From the NCBI RefSeq assembly GCF_004353985.1, contig NZ_SMOA01000040.1, positions 1 to 39,408 on the forward strand: a stretch of 39,408 bases of DNA. The letters are read 5' to 3'. This document shows positions 7,340 to 15,363 of this stretch, piece after piece; the stretch's first letter is position 1; each line of letters begins with the position of its first letter. Made by a program: the position numbers and the translations under genes. The DNA comes from Paracraurococcus ruber. Lineage in GTDB: Bacteria; Pseudomonadota; Alphaproteobacteria; Acetobacterales; Acetobacteraceae. Under the pieces are notes generated by a model. The model saw nothing but the letters and a program-made list of their open reading frames with translations. It made no database searches and was not told the origin of the DNA.

Positions 7340-8218
7340 GAAGCGCATCCGCGGGTCCAGCGCATCGCGCAGCGCGTCGCCCAGCAGGTTGAAGGCCAGC
7401 ACCAGCAGGAAGATCAGCAGGCAGGGCAGCACCGCGATATGCGGCGCGAAGAACAGGAAATTGCGACCCTCGCTGGCCATCGCGCCCAGTTCCGCGGTCG
7501 GCGGCTGCGCCCCCAGCCCCAGGAAGGACAGCGCCGATCCCAGCAGGATCACCTGCCCGAAGCGGAGCGTGGCGAAGACGAAGATCGGCGACAGGCAGTT
7601 GGGCGCCAGGTGCCGCAGGATCACCTGCGCATCGGTGCAGCCCACGGCCCGCGCCGCCACCACATAGTCCAGCTGCATCACCACCAACGCACTGCCGCGG
7701 GTGATGCGCGCCATCAGCGGCACGGTGGCGATGGACATCGCGACCACCACCGCCGGAATGCCCGGGCCGGCGATGGCGGCGATGGCAAGGCCGACCAGGA
7801 TCGCCGGGAAGGACAGCATCACGTCCATCACCCGCATGATCGGCATGTCCAGCCAGCGCCGGTAGAAGGCCGCCAGGAAGCCCAGCAGCATCCCCAGCAG
7901 CCCGCCCGCCAGCGTCGCCACCAGACCCATCAGCAGGGTCACCCGCAGCCCGAAGAGCAGCCGCGTGACCAGGTCACGCCCCTGCCCGTCCGCGCCCAGC
8001 GGCAGCCCTTCCGTCCCCGGCGGCTTCATCGCCGCCAGCAGGTTGTTGTCATAGGGGTCGGAGGGGGCCAGCCAGGGGGCGAGCAACGCCGCCAGCACGG
8101 CCAGCACGACGAAGCCCAGCGCCACCGCCGCCACCGGGTCGCGCAGCAGCCGCGGCCAGACGCCGTCCCGGCGCCGCGCCGGCCTGGCGGCGGGCGTCTC
8201 GAGTGCGGTCGCGCTCAT
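7337..8218 (-). CDS. ABC transporter permease, DppC-like
   Basis: Inner-membrane permease of 293 aa for an oligopeptide/nickel-type ABC importer. It has an N-terminal cytosolic segment, a first membrane helix at about 28-50, the LPLGADGQGRDLVTRLLFG periplasmic signature of DppC proteins, five more helices, and the EAA loop (VVAARAVGCTDAQVILRHLA) that contacts the ATPase. The C-terminal NLLGDALRDALDPRMRF is typical of the family. ATG 8218 overlaps the DppB stop by 4 bases (ATGA). Its stop codon lies inside repeat copy A. Confidence 0.93.
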   Translation of the reverse strand: MSATALETPAARPARRRDGVWPRLLRDPVAAVALGFVVLAVLAALLAPWLAPSDPYDNNLLAAMKPPGTEGLPLGADGQGRDLVTRLLFGLRVTLLMGLVATLAGGLLGMLLGFLAAFYRRWLDMPIMRVMDVMLSFPAILVGLAIAAIAGPGIPAVVVAMSIATVPLMARITRGSALVVMQLDYVVAARAVGCTDAQVILRHLAPNCLSPIFVFATLRFGQVILLGSALSFLGLGAQPPTAELGAMASEGRNFLFFAPHIAVLPCLLIFLLVLAFNLLGDALRDALDPRMRF

Positions 8219-9156
8219 GCCGTGCGCATCCGCGGATCGATCGCGACATACAGCAGGTCGACCAGCAGGTTCACCAGGATGAAGCCGCCGGACAGGACGA
8301 TGATGGTGCCCTGCGCCATCGGAAAGTCGGAGGACAGGATGGCGCCCACGGCCAGCCGTCCCACCCCGGGCCAGGAGAACACCGTCTCCACCACCACCGC
8401 GCCGCCCAGCAGGAAGCCGATCTGCAGCCCGATCAGCGTCACTACGGGGATCAGCGCATTGCGCAGCGCATGGTGCAGCACCACCGCGCGCTCCGGCAGG
8501 CCCTTGGCCCGCGCCGTGCGCACATGGTCGGCCGACAGCACGTCCAGCACCGCCGTCCGCGTCATCCGCGCCACCGGCCCGACGAAGGTGCCGCCGAGCG
8601 TCAGCGCCGGCAGGATGATGGCCTGCAGCCCCTCCGCGCTCCACAGCGGCCCGCCGCGGCCGGTGAAGGGCAGCAGCTGCCAGTGGAAGCCGACCAGCCA
8701 GATCAGCACGAGGCCGAGGAAGAAGACGGGCACCGAGACGCCAGCGACGCCGAGCGCGATCACCGCCCGGTCGAGCAGCGACCCGCGCCAATAGGCGCCC
8801 ACCGTCCCCAGCAGGATGCCGAGCGGAATGGCCCAGACCAGGCTTGCCGCCATCAGCTCCAGCGTCGGGCCGATGGTCGCACCCAGCTCCTGCGCGACTG
8901 GGATGTTGTTGATGATGGAGACGCCCAGGTCGCCCTGCAGCAGGCGTCCCAGATACAGCAGGAACTGCTCGGCCACCGGCCGGTCGAGCCCGAGATCGCG
9001 GCGGATCGCCTCCACCACGTCGGGCGTCGCGGTCGGCCCGGCGCGCACCAGGGCGGCGTCGGTCGGCACCACCTGCATCAGCAGGAAGCCGACCAGCAGC
9101 ACGCCGAACATCACCGGCACCGCCATCAGCAACCGCACCAGCACCTGGCGCAGCAT
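8215..9156 (-). CDS. ABC transporter permease, DppB-like
   Basis: Inner-membrane permease of 313 aa, the partner of the DppC-like protein. The N-terminus MLRQVLVRLLMAVPVMFGVL is the classic DppB first helix. It is followed by the periplasmic DLGLDRPVAEQFLLYLGRLL with GDLGVS, the EAA loop (VRTARAKGLPERAVVLHHAL) and the C-terminal LLVDLLYVAIDPRMR. First gene of a four-gene minus-strand operon (dppB-like, dppC-like, binding protein, amidohydrolase). No DppD/DppF ATPase is in the window, so the ATPases must be supplied elsewhere. No strong Shine-Dalgarno precedes ATG 9156. A promoter should lie in the 171-base gap shared with the divergent receptor gene at 9328. Confidence 0.93.
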   Translation of the reverse strand: MLRQVLVRLLMAVPVMFGVLLVGFLLMQVVPTDAALVRAGPTATPDVVEAIRRDLGLDRPVAEQFLLYLGRLLQGDLGVSIINNIPVAQELGATIGPTLELMAASLVWAIPLGILLGTVGAYWRGSLLDRAVIALGVAGVSVPVFFLGLVLIWLVGFHWQLLPFTGRGGPLWSAEGLQAIILPALTLGGTFVGPVARMTRTAVLDVLSADHVRTARAKGLPERAVVLHHALRNALIPVVTLIGLQIGFLLGGAVVVETVFSWPGVGRLAVGAILSSDFPMAQGTIIVLSGGFILVNLLVDLLYVAIDPRMRTA

Positions 9157-9327
9157 CAGGACGCGTCCCGGGCGCGGTCGGGCATGGCGGCTTGCGGCAG
9201 GCTGCGGCGCATCGTCGATATCCCGGTCTTCCGGCGATGCTCCGATGCACGGGCCGGGCCGTCAATCCGCGTTGCGCCCCGGCGAGGCCCGGGCGACGAT
9301 GGCGCCAGCACCGACCGGAGCGCCGCC

Positions 9328-10899
9328 TTGCCCCGCCTGCCCCGCCTGCTCGCCGCCGCCGCGATCGGCGCGCTGCTCGCCCAGCCCGCCGCGGCGCAGA
9401 CCACGCTGCGCGTAGTGCTGATCAACGAGCTGACCAGCCTCGATCCCGTGCAGTCTACTGCCGCGTTCGTGCGCAACCACGGCTTCATGGTCTATGACCA
9501 GCTCTTCGCGCTGGACAGCAAGGGGGAGCCACAGCCGCAGATGGTGGAGCGCTTCGAGCGCTCGCCCGACGGCATGCGATGGCGCTTCACCTTACGGGAG
9601 GGGCTGGCCTTCCATGACGGCGCGCCGGTGCGGGCCGCCGACGCCGTCGCCTCCATCCGGCGCTGGGCGCAGCGCGACGTGGTCGGCCGCGCCCTGGCCG
9701 CCGCGACCGCCAGCCTGGAGGTGGTGGACGACCGGACCTTCGCGCTCACCCTCGCCCGCCCCTTCGCCCTGGTGACGGAGGCGCTGGCGCGGCCGACCGC
9801 CAGCGCACTGTTCGTCATGCCGGAACGGCTGGCGCAGACGCCGCCGACCACGGCGATCACGGACGCCACTGGCTCCGGCCCCTTCATCTTCCGCGCCAAT
9901 GAGTGGCGCGCCGGCGACCGCGCCGCCTATGTCCGCAACCCCGCCTATCGCCCGCGGGCCGAGGCAGCGGACGGCCTCGCCGGCGGCAAGGTGGTGAGGA
10001 TCGACCGGCTGGAATGGCTGGCGATGCCGGATGCCTCAACCGCCGCCGCGGCGCTGCAGGCCGGGGAGGTGGATTTCGTCGAGCAGCCCTCGCCTGACCT
10101 GATCCCGGTGCTGGAGCGCAACCGGGGCATTCGCCTCTTCGCCCTCAATCCCGCCGGCTTCATGGTCTGGCTGCGGCCCAACCACGCCATCCCGCCCTTC
10201 GACAACCCGAAGGCGCGGCAGGCCCTGCTGCACATGGTGAACCAGCAGGAGAACCTGCAGGCCGCCGGCATCCGCCCGAGCGAGCAGGTGCCCTGGTGCC
10301 CCGCCTGGTTCCTCTGCGGCACGCCGCTGGAAAGCCAGGCGGGGGCGGAGGGGCTGCGCCAGGCCGACCCTGAGCGGTCCCGCGCCCTGCTGCGGGAGGC
10401 CGGCTATGACGGCCGCCGCGTCGTGTTCCTCAACGCCACCGACAGCCCGATCAACAACGCGGTCACGCTGACCATGGCGCAGGCCATGCAGCGCGGCGGC
10501 CTGGCCATGGACGTGCCGGCGATGGACTGGGCGACGGTCACCCAGCGCCGCAACCGGCGCGACCCGGTGGAGCAGGGCGGCTGGAACCTGTTCGTCACGG
10601 TCGCCAATGTGCTGGACGCGCAGAACCCGCTGACCAACCTGTACCTGGCCAGCCCCTGCGAGGGCGGGCTCGCCGGCTGGCCCTGCGATGCCGAGCTGGA
10701 GCGGCTGCGGCGGTCCTGGTGGGAGGAGCCGGACGCGGCGAGGCGCAAGGCAATCCTGGAAGCGGTGCATGCCCGCGCCTACCAGGTGCTGCCCTACGTC
10801 AATGCCGGCCAGTTCCGCACCCTGGCCGCGCATCGCGCGAACATCGAGGGGCTGCGGGCGACCACGATCCCGGTGTTCTGGGGGGTCGAGAAGAAGTAG
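9328..10899 (+). CDS. ABC transporter substrate-binding protein, family 5 (second paralogue)
   Basis: Periplasmic peptide/nickel-type binding protein of 523 aa. TTG 9328 is chosen because CGGAG lies about 8 bases upstream and it gives a compact signal peptide (LPRLPRLLAAAAIGALLAQP, cleavage after AAA near 24). An in-frame ATG at 9184 would add about 48 unlikely residues. Family marks are INELTSLDPVQSTA, RWRFTLREGLAFHDGAPVRA, GSGPFIFRANEW and the hinge PKARQALLHMVNQ. CPAWFLCG and SPCEGGLAGWPCD contain four Cys that could form disulfides. It is divergent from the dppBC-like operon and so probably shares its regulation and permeases; similarity to the receptor at 5677 is only family-level. Two hairpins follow the stop. 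Confidence 0.9.
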   Translation: MPRLPRLLAAAAIGALLAQPAAAQTTLRVVLINELTSLDPVQSTAAFVRNHGFMVYDQLFALDSKGEPQPQMVERFERSPDGMRWRFTLREGLAFHDGAPVRAADAVASIRRWAQRDVVGRALAAATASLEVVDDRTFALTLARPFALVTEALARPTASALFVMPERLAQTPPTTAITDATGSGPFIFRANEWRAGDRAAYVRNPAYRPRAEAADGLAGGKVVRIDRLEWLAMPDASTAAAALQAGEVDFVEQPSPDLIPVLERNRGIRLFALNPAGFMVWLRPNHAIPPFDNPKARQALLHMVNQQENLQAAGIRPSEQVPWCPAWFLCGTPLESQAGAEGLRQADPERSRALLREAGYDGRRVVFLNATDSPINNAVTLTMAQAMQRGGLAMDVPAMDWATVTQRRNRRDPVEQGGWNLFVTVANVLDAQNPLTNLYLASPCEGGLAGWPCDAELERLRRSWWEEPDAARRKAILEAVHARAYQVLPYVNAGQFRTLAAHRANIEGLRATTIPVFWGVEKK

Positions 10900-10925
10900 G
10901 GAGGACGCGGGGGAAGCATCCTCCC
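10899..10925 (+). terminator. Hairpin directly at the receptor stop (family II-like)
   Basis: GGGAGGA / TCCTCCC 7-bp stem with a 13-base loop; the first stem base is the last base of the stop codon. The loop and right arm (GGGGGAAGCATCCTCCC) resemble the hairpin at 17075 read on the minus strand. Confidence 0.45.
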
Positions 10926-10976
10926 GTCGGGCGCAGCGCGCCCCGCGTGGCGACACCCGGAAGGCAAAGGCGGGGT

Positions 10977-11005
10977 TTGGGGAGGACGTGCTGTTTCCTC
11001 CCCAA
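10977..11005. terminator. Bidirectional terminator hairpin between convergent genes (family II)
   Basis: TTGGGGAGGA / TCCTCCCCAA, a perfect 10-bp stem with a 9-base loop, followed by GGTTCTTT on the plus strand. It lies between the receptor gene (ends 10899) and the serine hydrolase gene (ends 11013), so it can terminate both. Its minus-strand reading matches the hairpin at 19425 (GGGGAGG-AAAC...CCTCCCC-AACCCC). Confidence 0.65.
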
Positions 11006-11012
11006 GGTTCTT

Positions 11013-12164
11013 TCAGCCCGCGTAGACCGCCCGCTCGAAGGCATCGAGGGTCGCCAGCACCTTCGGATCCGCGAAGGGCAGTTGCTGCGTGGCGATGACG
11101 CCGGCGCGGTCGCGCTTCGGGTCGATCCAGTAGTAGGTGTTCGCCAGGCCCGCCCAGGCCAGGCTGCCGGCCGCACGCATGCCCGGCACGTCCTTCTCGT
11201 TGATCAGGAAGGACAGGCCCCAGCCCTTCCGCATGCCGGGGAACAGCTCCACGTCATGCGAACTGCCGGGCAGTGCCGTCCGCATCGGCGTGACCTCCAG
11301 CGGCGCGATGCTGTCGCGCATCGCCTCCGCCGCCATCGCTTCGGACAGGATGCGGGCGCCGTCCAGCACGCCGCGGTTCAGCCACATGCGGCAGAAGCGG
11401 AGATAGTCGCGCACGGTGCCATACAGGCCGCCGCCGCCCATCTCGAATTCCGGGTCCTGCGGAACCTCGAAGGGGATCGCCGCCAGCGACCCGTCCTCGC
11501 CGCGGGCATGCATGTCGGACAGCCGCGTCCGCTGCGCGGCACCCAGGCGGAAGCCGGTATCCGCCATCCCGAGCGGACCCAGGACCTCCTCCCGCAGCAC
11601 CTCGCCCAGGCGCTTGCCCGTCACCGTCTCCACCGCCAGCCCGGCCCAGTCGATGCCGATGCCGTATTCCCATCGCTCGCCGGGGTCGGCGACCAGCGGC
11701 GTGGTCAGCGCGGCGCGCTGGCAGCCGATGATGCCGGGGATGCCGCGCGCCGCCATGACGGCGCCGATCTCCGGGTTCCAGATGTCGTAGCTGAACCCGC
11801 TGGTATGGGTCAGCAGGTGACGCAGCGTGATCGGGCGCCGGGCCGGCCGCAGCATCGGCTCCCCGCCCTCCGGCGCGAAGCCGGTCAGCACATTCGGCTC
11901 GGCCAGGTCGGGCAGCACCTCCCGGATCGGGCCGTCCAGCGTCAGCCGGCCCCGCTCCACCTGCATCAGCGCCGCGGTGGCGGTGATGGCCTTGGTCATG
12001 GAGGCGATCCAGACCACCGTATCCGGCGCCATGGGCTGGCCGGGGGCCCGTTCGCCCGCCGCCGCCTCCAGCAGCACGCCCTTGCTGTCGCCGGCCGTCA
12101 CGGCGATGCCGCGCGCCACGCCCTTCGCCACCGCGTCCTGCAGCAGCGTCTCGATCTCGGCCAT
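11013..12164 (-). CDS. Beta-lactamase-fold serine hydrolase (class C / EstB-like)
   Basis: Serine hydrolase of 383 aa with the penicillin-binding fold. The nucleophile motif is Ser55-Met-Thr-Lys58 (WIASMTKAI), the second motif is around Tyr167 (WEYGIGIDWAG), and the C-terminal GSLAWAGLANTYYWIDP matches the GW-G block of EstB/LACTB-type enzymes. RPITLRHLLTHTSGF is also characteristic. No signal peptide is seen, so it is likely cytoplasmic and an esterase, amidase or peptidase rather than an antibiotic-resistance beta-lactamase. GAGGGAG precedes ATG 12164. It begins 35 bases after the dehydrogenase gene, so the two probably form an operon. Confidence 0.9.
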   Translation of the reverse strand: MAEIETLLQDAVAKGVARGIAVTAGDSKGVLLEAAAGERAPGQPMAPDTVVWIASMTKAITATAALMQVERGRLTLDGPIREVLPDLAEPNVLTGFAPEGGEPMLRPARRPITLRHLLTHTSGFSYDIWNPEIGAVMAARGIPGIIGCQRAALTTPLVADPGERWEYGIGIDWAGLAVETVTGKRLGEVLREEVLGPLGMADTGFRLGAAQRTRLSDMHARGEDGSLAAIPFEVPQDPEFEMGGGGLYGTVRDYLRFCRMWLNRGVLDGARILSEAMAAEAMRDSIAPLEVTPMRTALPGSSHDVELFPGMRKGWGLSFLINEKDVPGMRAAGSLAWAGLANTYYWIDPKRDRAGVIATQQLPFADPKVLATLDAFERAVYAG

Positions 12165-12199
12165 GCCCGCTCCCTCACATTCCTCGGGGGGGGCCGAGG

Positions 12200-13129
12200 C
12201 TACACCGGCTGGCCGCGCTTGTGGGCGACCAGTGCCATCAGCCGCCGGTCGCGCCAGGCGCTGCGGCCCTCGATCCCCTCCACCGGCAGCGCCGCCCGGC
12301 GCTCCTCCGCCACGCGCCCGACGGTGTCGGCATCCCAGTCGAAGGGCGTCTGCTCCTCGGTGATCGCCGCCATCAGCGGGCCGAAGCGGCCGGCATAGTC
12401 CGCGACGCCGCCAGGGGCATTGAGGTCGATGGTCTCGAAGGGCCCCATGAAGGCCCAGCGCAGGCCGAGCCCGTCCTTCACGCAGGCATCCACGTCCTCG
12501 GCGCTCATCACCCCGTCGCGGACCATGCGGAAGGCCTCGGCGACCAGCGCCGCCTGCAGCCGGTTCAGCACGAAGCCGCGGGTTTCCTTGAAGGCCGTCA
12601 CCGGCACCTGCCCGACCCGCTCCATCAGCGCCCGGGTGCGCGTGACCACCGTCGGGTCGGTCCAGGGCGCCCCGACCAGCTCCACCAGCGGCACGAGATA
12701 GGGCGGGTTCACCGGGTGGGCGACCAGGCAGCGGCCGCGCCCCGCGAGGTTGCCGGTGAACTCGCTGGCCGGGATGCCGGAGGTGCTGCTCGCCAGCACC
12801 ACGGCGGGTGGGCAGAGCCGGTCCAGCTCGGCGAAGAGGTCCCGCTTGGGCTCCACGCGCTCCGGCCCATTCTCCTGCACATGGATAGCGCCGGCGACGC
12901 AGTCCGCCAGCGTTGCGGCCGGCGCGATGCGGGCCAGAATGGTGGCCGGCGCCTCGGTCACAAGGCCGGCGGCGTGCAGATCCGCCAAGCTGGCCTCGAT
13001 CAGTCCCATGGCGCGGTCGGCCACGCCCTCCATCTTGTCCCAGAGCGCGACGGAGAGCCCCGCCCGCGCGAAGACCATGGCCCAGGCCCGGCCGATCAGC
13101 CCGGCCCCGACGACGGCGACCTTGTCCAT
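12200..13129 (-). CDS. 3-hydroxyacyl-CoA dehydrogenase family protein (lambda-crystallin / L-gulonate 3-dehydrogenase-like)
   Basis: NAD-dependent dehydrogenase of 309 aa. GAGLIGRAWA (8-17) is the NAD-binding glycine loop, ENGPERVEPKRDLF and ASSTSGIPASEF are typical of the lambda-crystallin branch, and the catalytic pair is His138 (AHPVNPPY) with Glu150 twelve residues later, the spacing of human HAD. ETRGFVLNRLQ opens the C-terminal dimer domain. Members act on L-gulonate, carnitine or 3-hydroxyacyl-CoA, and I cannot choose between them. GGGAGGGA precedes ATG 13129. First gene of a two-gene operon with the serine hydrolase. Confidence 0.9.
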   Translation of the reverse strand: MDKVAVVGAGLIGRAWAMVFARAGLSVALWDKMEGVADRAMGLIEASLADLHAAGLVTEAPATILARIAPAATLADCVAGAIHVQENGPERVEPKRDLFAELDRLCPPAVVLASSTSGIPASEFTGNLAGRGRCLVAHPVNPPYLVPLVELVGAPWTDPTVVTRTRALMERVGQVPVTAFKETRGFVLNRLQAALVAEAFRMVRDGVMSAEDVDACVKDGLGLRWAFMGPFETIDLNAPGGVADYAGRFGPLMAAITEEQTPFDWDADTVGRVAEERRAALPVEGIEGRSAWRDRRLMALVAHKRGQPV

Positions 13130-13219
13130 GGAGTCCCTCCCGCTGCTGCGCCGCCGCCCTTAGGGCAGATCGGCGCGGGGCGGAACGGCCGGGCCGGCGC
13201 CAGGGGCGGTTGCGCGGCG

Positions 13220-13280
13220 GTTGCGGGGCGGTGTGGGGGCGATGCCGGGGCCGCGCCGCCCGCCCGCACCTCCCCGCAAC
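13220..13280. other. Long-loop inverted repeat upstream of the XpaC-TelA operon
   Basis: GTTGCGGGG at 13220-13228 is matched by CCCCGCAAC at 13272-13280, a 9-bp inverted repeat separated by 43 bases. It sits in the divergent gap (13130-13344) between the dehydrogenase gene and the 48-aa membrane protein gene. Role unknown; in DNA this GC-rich such pairs occur by chance. Confidence 0.2.
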
Positions 13281-13344
13281 GTCACGCACCGTTACAGGCC
13301 CGGCGCTTGATCCGGCCCGGCCGCCGCGCGATCTCTCCGCCGTC

Positions 13345-13491
13345 ATGGCCAGCCCCCCGGTGCCCGTTCCGTCGCCCCCCCCGCCGCACACGCCCCTGGT
13401 CTGGGCCTGGGGCGGCCTGCTGCTGACCGCGACGGTCTGGCTGAGCGGCATCATCGCCGTGTTCAACAGCCTGGGCGCCCTGTTCGACTGA
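13345..13491 (+). CDS. Small proline-rich single-pass membrane protein
   Basis: Predicted 48-aa protein. Residues 1-17 are Pro-rich (ASPPVPVPSPPPPHTP), residues about 18-42 form one hydrophobic helix (VWAWGGLLLTATVWLSG then IIAVF), and it ends NSLGALFD. It lies 13 bases ahead of the XpaC-like gene on the same strand, and the junction carries a 14-bp duplication containing TGATG. If the duplication is collapsed, its stop would overlap the next start. That supports it as a true, translationally coupled first gene. The ribosome-binding site is weak. No known family is recognised; a partner of XpaC/TelA at the membrane is an inference. Confidence 0.55.
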   Translation: MASPPVPVPSPPPPHTPLVWAWGGLLLTATVWLSGIIAVFNSLGALFD

Positions 13492-13507
13492 TGGTGTTCG
13501 ACTGATG
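13481..13507. repeat. 14-bp-period tandem duplication at a stop/start junction
   Basis: TGTTCGACTGATG occurs at 13481-13493 and again at 13495-13507, separated by one G. The left copy holds the stop of the 48-aa gene; the right copy holds the start of the XpaC-like gene. Confidence 0.9.
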
Positions 13508-14245
13508 TGGCAGGATTTCCTCGGCGGCTGGATCGGGCTGCGCGCCCGCTGGCGCGGCTACGGCCTGCCGGTCTTCGCCTCCCCCTTCCTGCTCTCGGCG
13601 CTCATCGCCGCCATCGGCGGGGACGAGGACATCGTGCTCGGCAGCGCGCTGGGCTTCGGCGCCAGCCTGCTGGCCGCCTGGCTGCTGCGCCGCGGCCGTC
13701 GCGGCGACACGGACCGCGCCGCCTGGGCGATGGCGGCCGGCACCGCGCTCGGCGGCTATTTCGCCGCCGATCTCGGGATGGTCTTCCCGGCGCTGCTGGC
13801 CGGCGGCGCCTTCTTCGGCACCCGGCTGATGTATGCCGCCCTGCCGGAAGCCGCGCCGCCGCCGCCGCCGCCGGCGCCACCGGGTCCCATCGAGGAAAGC
13901 CGCATCCGCCTCGCCCGCATCGAGACGGTGGCGGCGCGGCTGGCCGACCCGCGGCTGCGCAACGTGGCGCAGGCCATGGGCGGGGTGCTGGACGACCTGA
14001 CCGTGCGGCCTGACCGGCTGCCCATGGCGCGCCGCTTCCTGACCGTGCAGCTGGACGGGCTGGAGCGGATCACCGCGCGGCTGGAGGCCGGCGCGGCGCC
14101 GCCGGTGAACCTGCCGCCCCTGCTGGACGAGTTGCAGCGCACCGCCGGCGACCTGCGGGCGAAATTGCAGCGGGAGGAGAGCGAGGCCCTGGAGATCCAG
14201 GTGAAGGTCCTCTCCGACCGGCTGCGCGAGGAGGGATACCGATGA
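13505..14245 (+). CDS. XpaC-like membrane protein (5-bromo-4-chloroindolyl phosphate hydrolysis family)
   Basis: Protein of 246 aa. Two hydrophobic stretches (about residues 19-60 and 74-110) are followed by a proline run (AAPPPPPPAPPGP, about 115-130) and a charged helical C-terminal half to residue 246. This layout and the pairing with TelA match the XpaC family (xpaC-yaaN in Bacillus). The biochemical role is not established; the name comes from an activity seen in one host. The start ATG 13505 lies in the duplicated junction. The stop overlaps the TelA start (ATGA, 14242-14245), so the two are translationally coupled. Confidence 0.75.
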   Translation: MWQDFLGGWIGLRARWRGYGLPVFASPFLLSALIAAIGGDEDIVLGSALGFGASLLAAWLLRRGRRGDTDRAAWAMAAGTALGGYFAADLGMVFPALLAGGAFFGTRLMYAALPEAAPPPPPPAPPGPIEESRIRLARIETVAARLADPRLRNVAQAMGGVLDDLTVRPDRLPMARRFLTVQLDGLERITARLEAGAAPPVNLPPLLDELQRTAGDLRAKLQREESEALEIQVKVLSDRLREEGYR

Positions 14246-15363
14246 GCGGCACGACAACGCAGGCCACCGACCTCCGCAGCATCACGCCCGAGGCCCTGGC
14301 GGAAGCGGTCGGGCAGGTGCCGGCCGAGCGCGAGCCGGTCGTCGAACGCCTGGCCCAGCAGCTCGACATCGCCGATCCCGGCAGCATCCTGCGCTTCGGG
14401 CAGGAGGCGCAGAACCGCGCGACGGCCGCCGCCGACGCCATGCTGGAAGGGGCCCGGAACCGCGAGGCCGGCGAGGCCGGCGTCACCCTCTCCACCCTGC
14501 TCGGCACGCTGCGCGGCTTCGACATGCGCGGCCTGGCCGACCGGCCCGGCTTCTTCGACCGGCTCTTCCGCCGCGCCGGCGCCGAAGCGGCGAAGGTCAT
14601 GCAGCGCTACGAGACCATCAAGGGCCAGGTGGAGGCGGTCGGCGACAAGCTCGACACCCACCGCACCAAGCTGCTCGAGGATGTCGAGAAGCTGGAGCGG
14701 CTCTACCAGGCGACGCTCGACTGGTTCCATGCGCTGGGCGACCACATCGCCGCCGGCGACCGCGTGCTGAAGCGCGTCGAGGCCGAGGCCATCCCCGCCC
14801 TGGCGCGGGAGGTGGAGGGCGGCGACAGCACCGCGGCGCAGCGGCTGCGCGACCTGCGCAGCGCGCGGGACGAGCTGGAGCGGCGGGTGCACGACCTGCG
14901 GCTGACGCGGCAGGTGGCGATGCAGGCCCTGCCCTCCATCCGGCTGATCCAGGAGAACGACAAGGCGCTGGCGGCGAAGATCCAGAGCGTGGTGGCGAAC
15001 ACCGTCCCGCTCTGGCGGCAGCAGCTAGCGCAGGCGCTGGCCATCAACAACATGCGGGCGGCGGGGCGGACGCTGAAGGAGGCGACCGACCTGACCAACG
15101 AGCTGCTGACCGGCAATGCCGAGCGGCTGCGCACCGCCAATGTCGAGGCCCGCACCCAGCTGGAGCGCGGGGTCTTCGACATCGCGGCGGTGAAGCAGGC
15201 CAATGCCACGCTGGTCGCCACCATCGAGGATTCGCTGCGCATCGCCCAGGACGCGCAGCAGCAGCGGGCGAGCGCGACGAAGGAGCTGGAGAAGGCCGAG
15301 GCGGAGATCCGCCGCGCCCTGCTCTCTGCGCGCGTGGCAGGCGGGACGCGGCCGGCGGCCTGA
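14242..15363 (+). CDS. TelA / toxic anion resistance protein
   Basis: Cytoplasmic, largely alpha-helical protein of 373 aa, the normal length of the TelA (KlaA, YaaN) family. The family signatures are clear: GFDMRGL with FFDRLFRR, MQRYETIKGQVE, LYQATLDWFHAL, the IRLIQENDKALAAKIQSVV block and LWRQQLAQALAINNMRAAG. The C-terminus (residues about 325-365) is a likely coiled coil. TelA proteins are linked to tellurite and other anion or envelope stress, but the mechanism is not known. Last gene of the operon 48-aa protein, XpaC-like, TelA. None of the TerC/TerD-type genes is nearby. Confidence 0.92.
   Translation: MSGTTTQATDLRSITPEALAEAVGQVPAEREPVVERLAQQLDIADPGSILRFGQEAQNRATAAADAMLEGARNREAGEAGVTLSTLLGTLRGFDMRGLADRPGFFDRLFRRAGAEAAKVMQRYETIKGQVEAVGDKLDTHRTKLLEDVEKLERLYQATLDWFHALGDHIAAGDRVLKRVEAEAIPALAREVEGGDSTAAQRLRDLRSARDELERRVHDLRLTRQVAMQALPSIRLIQENDKALAAKIQSVVANTVPLWRQQLAQALAINNMRAAGRTLKEATDLTNELLTGNAERLRTANVEARTQLERGVFDIAAVKQANATLVATIEDSLRIAQDAQQQRASATKELEKAEAEIRRALLSARVAGGTRPAA

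Noticed and set aside
4274-7392. Long plus-strand open frames (483 and 553 codons) opposite the amidohydrolase and receptor genes
   Set aside because: They are antisense shadows produced by high GC at third codon positions. Their His/Arg/Gly-rich translations show no domain, while the minus strand holds clear family proteins.
11013-12164. Antibiotic-resistance beta-lactamase
   Set aside because: No signal peptide, no KTG motif, and the C-terminal block is that of EstB/LACTB-type hydrolases.
11013-13466. A single 817-codon minus-strand frame covering the hydrolase and the dehydrogenase region
   Set aside because: Only the last 383 codons form a protein (start 12164). The upstream part is out of frame with the real dehydrogenase gene and has no domain.
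14242-15363. A tellurite-resistance island
   Set aside because: Only TelA and XpaC are present; no TerZABCDE, TehA/B or mobile genes surround them.
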